DNA of 64,000 nucleotides, taken from NCBI GenBank assembly GCA_002408085.1, contig DHQL01000024.1, forward strand, positions 225,296-289,295. Direction: 5' to 3'. Below, piece after piece: positions 35,872 through 44,406 of this stretch. The stretch comes from Spirochaeta sp. UBA5339 (GTDB taxonomy: Bacteria > Spirochaetota > Spirochaetia > DSM-2461). The first letter of the stretch is position 1, and the number at the start of each line of letters is the position of its first letter. Made by a program: the position numbers and the translations under genes. The notes under the pieces are model-generated. The model was not told the origin of the DNA and made no database searches. It was given only the letters and a program-made list of their open reading frames with translations.

Positions 35872-37002
35872 TTAAAAGGCAAAGAGTTCCAGCTGTACCG
35901 CTGCGGTTTTAACCTCTCTCACCTTTCTCTGGGGCTGAGGCTGAACCTGTTCGCCGCAAAGCTGCCTGATGGCTCTGAAGGGGTCCTCAGGGAGGTCTCT
36001 TGTCTCCGGGAGTTCCGGATAGATGTGTCCGATGCTCTCGGCAATATCGGAGACGAGACTTCCCGTAAGCTGGATATACTCCTCTGTCAGTTCAAACTCC
36101 TGTTCCACAGACTCGGCCATGTCTCTGATTATGGACAGATAGGCCTGGACGCTGTTCCTGTTGGTGTTTCTGCTGTCCAGAAAGGCCTGCAGAGAGTGGA
36201 GCCAGTAGAGGAGGGAACGGTCCGGATCAAAGCTGATGGAGGCCAGTGCTGCCAGCCGGTAGCCGTCCCGGTCGCCGAAAAGGCTTCTGCCCTTTGAGAC
36301 GGCCCTGTCTGAGAGCATGTCTTTTACCTGGAGCTGTTCAAAACACCAGAGCAGAATTTTGCAGGCGCTCTCTCTGTCCTCTTTGATTATATCCCTTACG
36401 AGGAGTCCCGCCGTATCCAGCAGAAGATCCTCCATGGATACGGCCTCCTGAATAAGGTCCAGGGAGTCGTCAATGACCCGGGTGTTCTCCAGTATGGACT
36501 CTTTGAGCTCTTTCCACTGTTGAGAAAGAGCTTCTGGAGAGGCAGTATCTGGGACAATCGAGCCGGAGGGAATTTTGCCGGAAGAATTCAGAAGAGCCGA
36601 GAAAAAGGGTTTGAACAGGGCTGGCGCCGTGTCCTCTTCGATTCCCTCGATATCGTTGAGGCATCCTTCATAATCAGAAGCATAAAATCTGTGTACCCCG
36701 GATATCAAGGCACTCCAGGGAGCCAGGAGGCTTGTAGATGAGATTTTTTTCACATCCTGCAGAGCCTCTTCGTTAAACATACCGTTAGTCAGAGCCTCAA
36801 AGCCGTCGGACAGGGTAATAGCGTCCTTCATGAGAGGGTGCTCGGGAGGTATAAAATCACAGGAGGCTACAAGGGCCGGGGAGTAAAGGTTCCGGCGGAG
36901 CTCGATGAAAAGCTCCTTCCTTTCGGGCTGATCGTCATTCAGCAGACAGTAGCGGTTAATTTTTTTTATCAAGTCTCGGTCTATGGAATTATGATGGGAC
37001 AC
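35872..37002 (-). CDS. Helical orphan with C-terminal clamp-binding-like motif
   Basis: A 376-residue soluble, mostly helical protein I cannot place in a family. It begins with GTG (GAGAG before it). The last nine residues read AVQLELFAF: QLELF (370-374) closely matches the beta sliding-clamp-binding consensus QL[SD]LF, and in clamp partners this motif often lies at the C-terminal end. A basic/proline linker (PQPQRKVREVK) precedes it, as in many clamp ligands. A role at the replication clamp is an inference from this motif alone. First gene of the operon. Confidence 0.55.
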   Translation of the reverse strand: MSHHNSIDRDLIKKINRYCLLNDDQPERKELFIELRRNLYSPALVASCDFIPPEHPLMKDAITLSDGFEALTNGMFNEEALQDVKKISSTSLLAPWSALISGVHRFYASDYEGCLNDIEGIEEDTAPALFKPFFSALLNSSGKIPSGSIVPDTASPEALSQQWKELKESILENTRVIDDSLDLIQEAVSMEDLLLDTAGLLVRDIIKEDRESACKILLWCFEQLQVKDMLSDRAVSKGRSLFGDRDGYRLAALASISFDPDRSLLYWLHSLQAFLDSRNTNRNSVQAYLSIIRDMAESVEQEFELTEEYIQLTGSLVSDIAESIGHIYPELPETRDLPEDPFRAIRQLCGEQVQPQPQRKVREVKTAAVQLELFAF

Positions 37003-37090
37003 TGGTTTTCTCTCTAATCAAATACTCCCGTTCAGTTCGAAGGGATATAAAAAAATAATGAGCTTGTGAAAAGCTGTCAAGAACGGGGGA

Positions 37091-38254
37091 TCAGGACTGA
37101 AGCAGTTCCTTGATCTCCTCAATCTCTTTGTTGTTCAGTACAGAAACGATTTTAATATCGCTCTCTTCGCCTGTTTTTACTACGGGCTGATCCTGAAGCA
37201 GTTTCCGGCCTTTATCCAGAAGAAGCTTTACAGTGGGGTAACGTGGGTCCTTGTCGTTTGTTTCGGTAACTATGCCCACGTATCCGTTGCCAAGGGTCAC
37301 ATAGCTTCCCAGGGGATAGATGGAGAGCAGAGAGAGAAGAGCCCTCATGACGTCTTCATCGTAGTGTGAGCGCATCTCCTTGAGCATTCCTGTCAGACTT
37401 GTATGAGCATCCCGGCCGGAGCGGAAGGGTCGGTTGGATATCTGGGCTTCATAGGAGCAGGCCACGGCGATAATCTTTCCGAACTGGGAAATCCTGCTGC
37501 TGTCCAGTCCCTGGGGATAACCGGAACCGTCTGTCCGCTCATGGTGTTCAAGAATACCCAGCAGAATGTCTCTGGGCAGGGAGAGGTCTTTGACCGAACG
37601 AAATCCCAGAATCGTGTGGGCATTGATGAGTTTCTTTTCCTGCTCGTCCAGAGCCCCTTCTTTCTCGTATACCTTTTTCGGTATTCTGAGCATACCCACC
37701 TCGTGAATCAGGGAGGCTATTCCAAGTTCAATCAGCTTGTGGTTGGGCATCTTGAGACGGTCACCAATGGCCAGGGCAAGAATGGTTGACTTGACTGAGT
37801 GGTTGATGACGTATTCACTTTTTTCAGCCGGAGCAATCTCCTGAAACCGGAGAACATATTTGTCGTCCTCCCTGATCATGGCGATGGCTTTCTTGACCTC
37901 TTCGGTGAGGGCATTGAGGTTCAGGATATTATCGTCCCTGAAGCGGTCCATTATTTTCCGGGTGAAGGTGTAGAGTTCGGCAAAGAATTTGCGGGCACGG
38001 TTCAGTCCTTCCTGTTCCTTGACGTTCTGGTCCAGGGTGGCAGCCTTTACGGAAGCTGGATTCTGGCTGGGGTTTTCCCGTCCCTGAGGAGAGCCGGGAG
38101 TTTCAACAGCCTTGAAACCCCAGAGCTGCAGGTTTTTGACCAGTGTTTCACTTACAGGAGTTTCCGGAGACAGAAGAACAAAGTCTTTATCAAGGTATAC
38201 GGGTGCTTCAAAGTACATACCCTGTTTGAGATTTACCGTCTCAATTTTGTTCAT
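37091..38254 (-). CDS. HD-GYP domain protein, variant active site
   Basis: A 387-residue protein with an N-terminal DUF3391-like region (1-80, MNKIETVNLKQGMYFEAPVY), a helical linker and an HD-GYP domain (about 145-340). HD-GYP enzymes hydrolyse cyclic di-GMP. Present are His152, His213, LEHHERTDGSGYPQGL (His237, His238) and the GYP. The signature dyad HD appears as His184-Glu185 (LIHEVGML), which changes one metal ligand. It may be inactive or altered. I took the ATG at 38254 over a GTG at 38287, since the protein then starts as relatives do. It is divergent from the next gene. Confidence 0.85.
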   Translation of the reverse strand: MNKIETVNLKQGMYFEAPVYLDKDFVLLSPETPVSETLVKNLQLWGFKAVETPGSPQGRENPSQNPASVKAATLDQNVKEQEGLNRARKFFAELYTFTRKIMDRFRDDNILNLNALTEEVKKAIAMIREDDKYVLRFQEIAPAEKSEYVINHSVKSTILALAIGDRLKMPNHKLIELGIASLIHEVGMLRIPKKVYEKEGALDEQEKKLINAHTILGFRSVKDLSLPRDILLGILEHHERTDGSGYPQGLDSSRISQFGKIIAVACSYEAQISNRPFRSGRDAHTSLTGMLKEMRSHYDEDVMRALLSLLSIYPLGSYVTLGNGYVGIVTETNDKDPRYPTVKLLLDKGRKLLQDQPVVKTGEESDIKIVSVLNNKEIEEIKELLQS

Positions 38255-38293
38255 CGTTTCTTCGTTTTCCAACTTAGTTGACCCCACTTTGGA

Positions 38294-38319
38294 TATAATT
38301 TACACTAATTTTTATTATA
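38294..38319. promoter_or_regulatory. Divergent promoter region, two -10-like boxes
   Basis: TATAAT occurs on the plus strand at 38294-38299, and on the minus strand at 38319-38314. They face away and would serve the membrane-protein gene and the HD-GYP gene. The -35 regions are poor, so this is only suggestive. Confidence 0.3.
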
Positions 38320-38331
38320 GGAGCAACATTG

Positions 38332-39120
38332 ATGAAATTTAAAACCATTTTTTTCCTGTTTAACGGTATCATCCTATTTTCCTTCCTATTTATAGCCCTG
38401 ATGCCCCTTTTTGTTCTGGGCGGGGATTATACAAGGATATTCTGGGAGGAAAACTGGTTCCTTGCTCTTATATTTATACTCTTTATATCGGTCCTGGACG
38501 GCTATTTCCTTATGAACTGGAGAATGTTTTCCCTTCTGGAGAGGGAAGACTGGCCCGGTTTGACAGCATATCTTGAAAAAGAGATCTATGAAAAGAAGAA
38601 AATCACCTCAAGAAATATCAGGATGATGGTAAACACCTCACTGACCATATCCAATCTGGACAAGATCAAACGCCTTGAGAATGAGGTGAGTGACAAGAAG
38701 CCTCTTATTCTGGCAAAACACGGTATTCTTCTGGGAATACCCTATCTCTTGGAGCAGAACCTTGAAGAGGGGAAGCTTTTCTTTACCAACTGCATAAACG
38801 GTGCCTCGGACAAGGACAAGCCGTGGCTCCAGTGGTGCTACGCCTTTCTGCTGCTTTCGGGAAGAGAGAATGACGAGGCGGTTCCCTATCTTGCGGATCT
38901 GAGCAAAACCGGCAAGGACCCGGTTCTGAAGCTTCTCTCCATCTATCTCCTGTCCACCTCATCCCAGGATACGGATGAACTGAAAAAGGAGTTCCTGGAA
39001 GAGTATCCGGACAGGGACAAACTCGAAAAGATCATTACCAGAAGCAAGGGGAATAATATAGTTGTTCTGCTTCTTTCCAGCATTCTTGATGACAGCCGGA
39101 ACTGGCTCTACACCAATTAA
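38332..39120 (+). CDS. Membrane protein with helical repeat-like tail, unknown
   Basis: A 262-residue protein with two transmembrane helices (about 5-30 and 41-62) and a cytoplasmic part of about 200 residues that looks like alpha-helical repeats, such as ILLGIPYLLEQNLEEGKLFF and WCYAFLLLSGRENDEAVPYL. No family recognised. GGAGC stands 8 nt upstream of the ATG at 38332. The next gene (aminotransferase) follows after 15 nt and may be co-transcribed. Confidence 0.65.
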   Translation: MKFKTIFFLFNGIILFSFLFIALMPLFVLGGDYTRIFWEENWFLALIFILFISVLDGYFLMNWRMFSLLEREDWPGLTAYLEKEIYEKKKITSRNIRMMVNTSLTISNLDKIKRLENEVSDKKPLILAKHGILLGIPYLLEQNLEEGKLFFTNCINGASDKDKPWLQWCYAFLLLSGRENDEAVPYLADLSKTGKDPVLKLLSIYLLSTSSQDTDELKKEFLEEYPDRDKLEKIITRSKGNNIVVLLLSSILDDSRNWLYTN

Positions 39121-39135
39121 AAAAGGAAAAGTAAA

Positions 39136-40350
39136 GTGTCTGTGAAAAAATCTCAAAAACTGGACAATGTCTGTTACGACATCCGCGGACCCGTTCTGAA
39201 GGAGGCCGTCCGCCTGGAAGAGGAGGGGTACAGGATTCTGAAGCTCAACACGGGCAACCCCGCTGTTTTCGGTTTCGATGCTCCCGATGAGATCCGTCAT
39301 GATATGATTCTCAACCTTCCCCAGGCCCAGGGCTACTCCGACTCCAAGGGTGTGTTCTCGGCGCGTAAGGCTGTTATGCATGAGTGTCAGCGCCTGGGTA
39401 TCCAGGGTGTCGACACCGAGGATATCTATCTGGGAAATGGTGTAAGCGAGCTGATCACCATCGCCATGCAGGGGCTTCTGAATAATGGAGATGAGATTCT
39501 TATCCCCATGCCCGACTATCCCCTGTGGACAGCCTCGGCGGTTCTGGCAGGAGGAAAGGCGGTGCACTACCGCTGCGATGAGGAGTCCGACTGGTATCCC
39601 GATCTGGATGATATCCGCAGCAAGGTCACCGACAAGACCAAGGGGATCGTTGTAATCAACCCCAACAACCCCACAGGCGCCGTCTACTCCAGGGAAATTC
39701 TGGAGGGAATTGTCGAGGTTGCCAGAGAGCACAGCCTTATCATCTACTCCGATGAGATCTACGATAAGATCCTCTATGAGGACGCCCGGCACATACCCAT
39801 GGCCACTCTGGCCGATGATGTTCTTGTTATCACATTCAACGGATTGAGCAAGTCCTACAGGGCCGCCGGTTTCAGGGCGGGCTGGATGATCCTCTCGGGT
39901 GACAGAAAGAGCGCTGCGGACTATATAGAGGGGCTGGATATACTCTCCAATATGAGACTCTGCAGCAATGTTCCCGCACAGCTGGGAATTCAGACGGCTC
40001 TGGGCGGATATCAGAGCATCGGCGATCTGGTTGCTCCAGGGGGACGCCTCAGAAGCCAGCGGGATATTTTTTACGAGAAACTGGTCTCCATCCCCGGTAT
40101 CAGCTGTGTCAAACCAAAGGGAGCCCTCTATATGTTCCCCAAAGTGGACACCGAACGCTTCAATATCAAAGACGATCAGAAGCTGATATACGATATTCTC
40201 ACTGAGACAAGAACCCTTCTGGTCCAGGGGACGGGATTCAACTGGGACAGGCCCGACCACTTCAGGATGGTCTTTCTTCCGGATCAGCAGGTCCTGGACA
40301 AGGTCGCCCGGAGGCTGGAGACCTTCTTTTCGGGGTACAAACAGAAGTGA
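39136..40350 (+). CDS. Aminotransferase, AlaA-like
   Basis: A 404-residue class I/II PLP aminotransferase close to AlaA (glutamate-pyruvate aminotransferase). It has GVSELITIAMQGLLNNGDEI, PDYPLWTASAVLAGG, VINPNNPTGAVYSREIL, IYSDEIYDKILYE, and the PLP-lysine region TFNGLSKSYRAAGFRAGWM with the lysine in SKS. The reaction is alanine plus 2-oxoglutarate to pyruvate plus glutamate. The start is GTG with AAAGGAAAAG in front. Confidence 0.87.
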   Translation: MSVKKSQKLDNVCYDIRGPVLKEAVRLEEEGYRILKLNTGNPAVFGFDAPDEIRHDMILNLPQAQGYSDSKGVFSARKAVMHECQRLGIQGVDTEDIYLGNGVSELITIAMQGLLNNGDEILIPMPDYPLWTASAVLAGGKAVHYRCDEESDWYPDLDDIRSKVTDKTKGIVVINPNNPTGAVYSREILEGIVEVAREHSLIIYSDEIYDKILYEDARHIPMATLADDVLVITFNGLSKSYRAAGFRAGWMILSGDRKSAADYIEGLDILSNMRLCSNVPAQLGIQTALGGYQSIGDLVAPGGRLRSQRDIFYEKLVSIPGISCVKPKGALYMFPKVDTERFNIKDDQKLIYDILTETRTLLVQGTGFNWDRPDHFRMVFLPDQQVLDKVARRLETFFSGYKQK

Positions 40351-40444
40351 AAGGCCTTTTTGATCTTGATTTCCGGGGCGCCCGTTGACTATAATTCCTG
40401 AAGTCAAAAATAAATTGATAAAATATTTCAGGAGAATAGCTATA

Positions 40445-41056
40445 ATGCAGAAAAACATTTTAATTCTTGTTTTTATGATTATGATGGGTGGAATGGTCTT
40501 TGCTCAGAAGGCACCTGTATCGGTAGACATCCCCACAGCACAGTCTGAGATCAATGATCTTGAAGAACAGAACAACAGAATGGCCGAAGAGAACGATGAT
40601 CTGGAGTTTGAAATCTCCACTCTTCAGGGTGAGATTGAAGATGTTGAAGCTCTCAAGAGAGACATTCAGCTGACTCAGGGCAAGGTAAGCTCCCAGGCCG
40701 GAGAGCTCTACTCTGTAATGCAGACTGTATCTGATGCCGAGATGAGAGTCCGTCTCAATGCACAGATTTCAAACAACAGAGCCCAGAGATACGCCCTCGA
40801 GCAGAAGACTGATGAACTCAATAATATTATTGAAGACCACCGCTATATGATCGAGAAGGACAGACGCTGGATCAACAGAAACATCATTCAGACCAAGAGC
40901 AACAATGCCCGGATCGCCTACCTGACCTCATGCATCTCTTTTACAGAGACAGAGGGGCTGGGGATGGACGAGGCTATCGAGAAGTCTCAGGTTATCCAGA
41001 GCGAGATCGACTCTCTTCTGGGGCAGAATCCCGCACCCAGTGCGGATAGACAGTAG
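40445..41056 (+). CDS. Secreted coiled-coil protein, unknown
   Basis: A 203-residue protein with a signal peptide (MQKNILILVFMIMMGGMVFA) and a long coiled coil (about 35-185, as INDLEEQNNRMAEENDDLEF and ALEQKTDELNNIIEDHRYMI), ending in a short tail. It is likely periplasmic. AGGAGA is 9 nt before the ATG at 40445; upstream in-frame codons are not used. No partner is known. A terminator follows. Confidence 0.7.
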   Translation: MQKNILILVFMIMMGGMVFAQKAPVSVDIPTAQSEINDLEEQNNRMAEENDDLEFEISTLQGEIEDVEALKRDIQLTQGKVSSQAGELYSVMQTVSDAEMRVRLNAQISNNRAQRYALEQKTDELNNIIEDHRYMIEKDRRWINRNIIQTKSNNARIAYLTSCISFTETEGLGMDEAIEKSQVIQSEIDSLLGQNPAPSADRQ

Positions 41057-41102
41057 CCCCTGAGAACTGATATCAGGACTGTCTGCTTCAGGCAGAAACA
41101 GA

Positions 41103-41136
41103 CCCGCATCGGAGTGAACACCGGAGCGGGTTTTTT
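41103..41136 (+). terminator. Terminator of the coiled-coil gene
   Basis: CCCGC (41103-41107) pairs with GCGGG (41126-41130), with an inner CGG/CCG pair, followed by six T. Confidence 0.8.
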
Positions 41137-41283
41137 AATTTATAAAGAGATTTTTAAAAGGAACGCTCATTTCCTTAAACCAGGGGCAGTTTTTTGAAAA
41201 CAGTGGATGAAAAGACCTCTGGTCATTGCCTCTGTTTCCCTATATAATTCTTTTCAACTCTTAAGGCTTAAGGAAAATAACAC

Positions 41284-42756
41284 ATGTCAGTGCGTGTACG
41301 CTATGCACCGTCTCCCACCGGGCTTCAGCACATCGGTGGTGTCAGGACGGCTCTGTTTAACTACTTCTTCGCCAAGGCTAACGGCGGATCATTTATTCTG
41401 CGTATTGAAGATACAGACCGGGAACGGTATAATGACGAATCACTTCAGGACCTCTACGACACCCTGAACTGGCTCGGTATCAGCTGGGACGAGGGTCCCG
41501 GCAAGGGCAATTTCGGTCCCTATCAGCAATCAGAACGTTTTGATATCTACCAGGAGTATGCTCAGAAGCTCCTTGATGACGGCAAGGCATACTACTGCTT
41601 CTGCAGCGCCGAACGTCTTGATGAGGTGAGAGAAGAGCAGAAAAAAAGCAAATCCAAACAGCAGGGCTATGACCGTCACTGCCGAGACCTGGATCCCGCG
41701 GAGGCTCTGAAGCGGAAGGAGGCAGGTGAGGCCTGTGTTATCCGTCTCAAGGTTCCCATGGAGGGAAAGACCACCTTCCACGACGAGGTGATGGGGGATA
41801 TTACAAGAAAGAACTCCGATGTGAGTCCCGATCCGGTTATTGTCAAAACCGACGGATTCCCAACATACCATCTGGCCAACGTCATCGACGACCATATGAT
41901 GGAGGTTACCCATATAATGAGAGCCCAGGAGTGGATTCCCTCAGGACCTCTCCATGTGATTCTCTATGAGGCATTCGGCTGGACTCCTCCCAAATACTGT
42001 CACCTTCCCCTTGTAATGGGTAAGGACGGTTCCAAACTCTCCAAGAGACACGGTTCCACCACACTCAGAGATTTCCGGAACTCAGGATACCTCCCCGAGG
42101 CGATTATCAACTATGTGACCCTCCTGGGATGGTCCTTTGACGATTCAAGAGAGTTCTTCGAGAAGGAAGACCTGGAGAAGCTCTTTTCCATGGAGAAGAT
42201 AAACAAGGCTCCCGCCGTCTTCGACTACAAGAAGCTCGAGTGGTTTAACGGTCAGTACATCAGAAAGAGAAGCAAGGAGTCTCTCCTGGAGCTGCTGATT
42301 CCCATTATGCAGAAGGACGGCGTTGTGTCTGATCCCATGACTGCGGAAGAGACAGCGATCCTCGACGGCGCATTCCCCCTGATTCAGGAGCGTCTGAAGT
42401 TCACAACCGATGTGTCCGAGACCATCAGCTTCCTCTACAGGGACATCGACAGCTATACTCTGGAAGATGCCCTTCCCAAGAAGATGGAGCTTGCCGACAT
42501 TCCCGCCGTACTGGATGCGGCCGCAGGGCTTCTGGCTGACTTTGAGAAGAACAGTCAGGAGGAGAACGAGCAGGCCTTCTACAACAAGTCTCAGGAGATG
42601 GGACTGAAGATGGGGCAGATCATGCAGCCTGTCAGAGTGGCTGTAACGGGAACCAAGAACTCTCCCCCTCTTTTTGAGTCCATCGGACTGTTAGGAGTGG
42701 AGAAGGCTGCAGCCCGGATAGGGGCACTTAAGGCACAGATTGAGGCTTCCCTCTGA
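41284..42756 (+). CDS. gltX: Glutamyl-tRNA synthetase
   Basis: A 490-residue class I synthetase that charges tRNA-Glu (possibly tRNA-Gln too if GatCAB is used). Seen: RYAPSPTGLQHIGGVRTALF (HIGH region), LRIEDTDRERY, DDHMMEVTHIMRAQEW, and the KMSKS region KDGSKLSKRHG. AAGGA lies before the ATG. A TATAAT occurs at 41243-41248, with a leader of about 30 nt. No T-box or other riboswitch-like leader seen. glyS follows at 126 nt. Confidence 0.95.
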   Translation: MSVRVRYAPSPTGLQHIGGVRTALFNYFFAKANGGSFILRIEDTDRERYNDESLQDLYDTLNWLGISWDEGPGKGNFGPYQQSERFDIYQEYAQKLLDDGKAYYCFCSAERLDEVREEQKKSKSKQQGYDRHCRDLDPAEALKRKEAGEACVIRLKVPMEGKTTFHDEVMGDITRKNSDVSPDPVIVKTDGFPTYHLANVIDDHMMEVTHIMRAQEWIPSGPLHVILYEAFGWTPPKYCHLPLVMGKDGSKLSKRHGSTTLRDFRNSGYLPEAIINYVTLLGWSFDDSREFFEKEDLEKLFSMEKINKAPAVFDYKKLEWFNGQYIRKRSKESLLELLIPIMQKDGVVSDPMTAEETAILDGAFPLIQERLKFTTDVSETISFLYRDIDSYTLEDALPKKMELADIPAVLDAAAGLLADFEKNSQEENEQAFYNKSQEMGLKMGQIMQPVRVAVTGTKNSPPLFESIGLLGVEKAAARIGALKAQIEASL

Positions 42757-42882
42757 TCGGAAGCTGATGCAGGTACCGGGCCTGAACTGCCCGGCGCCGA
42801 TTTTCACCCGCACCGCTGGTCTGCCATCGGGACGGGGCGGAAATAGAATATTGTAAATAACCATAAAGTAAGGATAGATAAC

Positions 42883-44268
42883 ATGGCCAAGGAAAAGAAA
42901 GCAAATCAGATCAGCAACAAATTCGGCGCGTCCATGGAGAAGATCGTCTCCCTCGCCAAAAGAAGAGGGTTTGTATACCCCTCCAGTGAAATCTACGGCG
43001 GACTGTCGGCAACCTGGGACTACGGTCCCCTTGGTGTAGAACTGAAGAAAAATATTCAGGAGATCTGGTGGCGCGAGATGACACGTCTTCAGGATAACAT
43101 TGTCGGTCTTGATGCTGCGATCATGATGCACCCCCGTACATGGGAGGCTTCCGGTCATGTTGAAAACTTCTCCGACCCCCTTGTTGACTGTAAGCAGTGT
43201 AAGACAAGGTTCCGGGAAGACAAGCTGGCTCCCGAGGTAATCGAGTCCAAGAAGTGCCCCGAGTGCGGCGGCGAGCTGACAGAACCCCGTCAGTTCAACC
43301 TGATGTTCTCCACACACCTCGGTCCCGTTGCGGACTCCGGTTCCATCGTCTACCTCCGCCCCGAAACCGCACAGGGTATCTTCGTCAACTTCAAGAACGT
43401 TGTGGACACAAGCCGTGTTCAGATTCCCTTCGGTATCGCTCAGGTGGGTAAGGCCTTCAGAAACGAGATTACAACCAAAAACTTCATCTTCAGAACCTGT
43501 GAGTTTGAGCAGATGGAGATGCAGTTCTTTGTTAAACCCGGTACAGAGGACGAGTGGTTTGAGTACTGGAAAGAAGAGAGAATGAAGTACTACATCGATC
43601 AGCTTGGTATTCTCCCCGAGAACCTCCACTTCCACCAGCACGGTCCCGATGAACTGGCTCACTACGCCAAGGATGCCTATGATGTTGAGTATCAGTACCC
43701 CTTCGGATGGGAGGAGCAGGAAGGTGTTCACAGCCGTACCGACTTCGACCTGGGCCGTCACGGAGAGTACTGCGGTAAGGAGATCAACTACCTTGATCCC
43801 CAGACCAACGAGCGCTACGTTCCCTACGTCATCGAGACATCCGCCGGTCTGACCAGATCCGTACTTGTCTGTCTGATGGACGCCTACCATGAAGAAACAA
43901 TCGGCGAGGACAAGAACGGTAAACCCGATGTGAGAACCGTTCTCCACCTCCACCCCAATGTGGCCCCTGTAAAGGTTGCCGTACTTCCTCTTGTTAAAAA
44001 GGATGGTCTTGCCGAACTGGCAAAGGATATCGAGAAAGAGCTTGCCGAAGACTTCAGCACATTCTACGACCAGTCCGGTGCCATCGGACGCCGTTACCGC
44101 CGTCAGGATGAGATTGGTACACCCTTCTGTATCACAGTCGACTACGACAGCAAGGACAACAACGATGTAACCCTCCGTTTCCGTGACTCCATGGAGCAGA
44201 TCAGGATTCCCAGAGAGGGTCTTGCCGCCAGACTGAGAGAAGAGATCAAGAAATACAAGAGAGCTTAA
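42883..44268 (+). CDS. glyS: Glycyl-tRNA synthetase, homodimeric type
   Basis: A 461-residue class II glycyl-tRNA synthetase of the single-chain (alpha2) type, not the alpha2beta2 type of E. coli. Motif 1 region RRGFVYPSSEIYGGLSATWD, a zinc-like cysteine set CKQCKTRF ... KKCPECGG, motif 2 NEITTKNFIFRTCEFEQMEM and motif 3 SAGLTRSVLVCLMDAY are visible; the C-terminal anticodon domain is VAPVKVAVLPLVKK. Strong terminator after it. Confidence 0.95.
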   Translation: MAKEKKANQISNKFGASMEKIVSLAKRRGFVYPSSEIYGGLSATWDYGPLGVELKKNIQEIWWREMTRLQDNIVGLDAAIMMHPRTWEASGHVENFSDPLVDCKQCKTRFREDKLAPEVIESKKCPECGGELTEPRQFNLMFSTHLGPVADSGSIVYLRPETAQGIFVNFKNVVDTSRVQIPFGIAQVGKAFRNEITTKNFIFRTCEFEQMEMQFFVKPGTEDEWFEYWKEERMKYYIDQLGILPENLHFHQHGPDELAHYAKDAYDVEYQYPFGWEEQEGVHSRTDFDLGRHGEYCGKEINYLDPQTNERYVPYVIETSAGLTRSVLVCLMDAYHEETIGEDKNGKPDVRTVLHLHPNVAPVKVAVLPLVKKDGLAELAKDIEKELAEDFSTFYDQSGAIGRRYRRQDEIGTPFCITVDYDSKDNNDVTLRFRDSMEQIRIPREGLAARLREEIKKYKRA

Positions 44269-44297
44269 TCTCCTGGTAATTCCCGGGTCTATAAGAA

Positions 44298-44328
44298 GCC
44301 GTTTCCCCTCAGGGAGCGGCTTTTTTTT
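44298..44328 (+). terminator. Terminator of glyS
   Basis: A ten-position stem between 44298-44306 and 44312-44320 (with G-U pairs) is followed by eight T. Confidence 0.8.
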
Positions 44329-44359
44329 CTGCCCTGAATCCAGGCTGCCGGGCGGGCGC

Positions 44360-44385
44360 AAAAAAGCCGTCCTGCAATGGACGGC
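44360..44385 (-). terminator. Terminator of the SulP gene
   Basis: On the minus strand GCCGTCC/GGACGGC (44366-44372, 44379-44385) is followed by six T, just beyond the SulP stop. Confidence 0.85.
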
Positions 44386-44406
44386 TGTGGGTTCTTAAAG
44401 AATCAT

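Noticed and set aside
38959..40458. A 499-codon open frame antisense to the aminotransferase gene
   Set aside because: It lies opposite a well-conserved AlaA-like enzyme, with no ribosome binding site or domain; codon bias of the real gene leaves this frame open.
42691..44361. A 556-codon open frame antisense to glyS
   Set aside because: Mirror of glycyl-tRNA synthetase; no recognisable domain.
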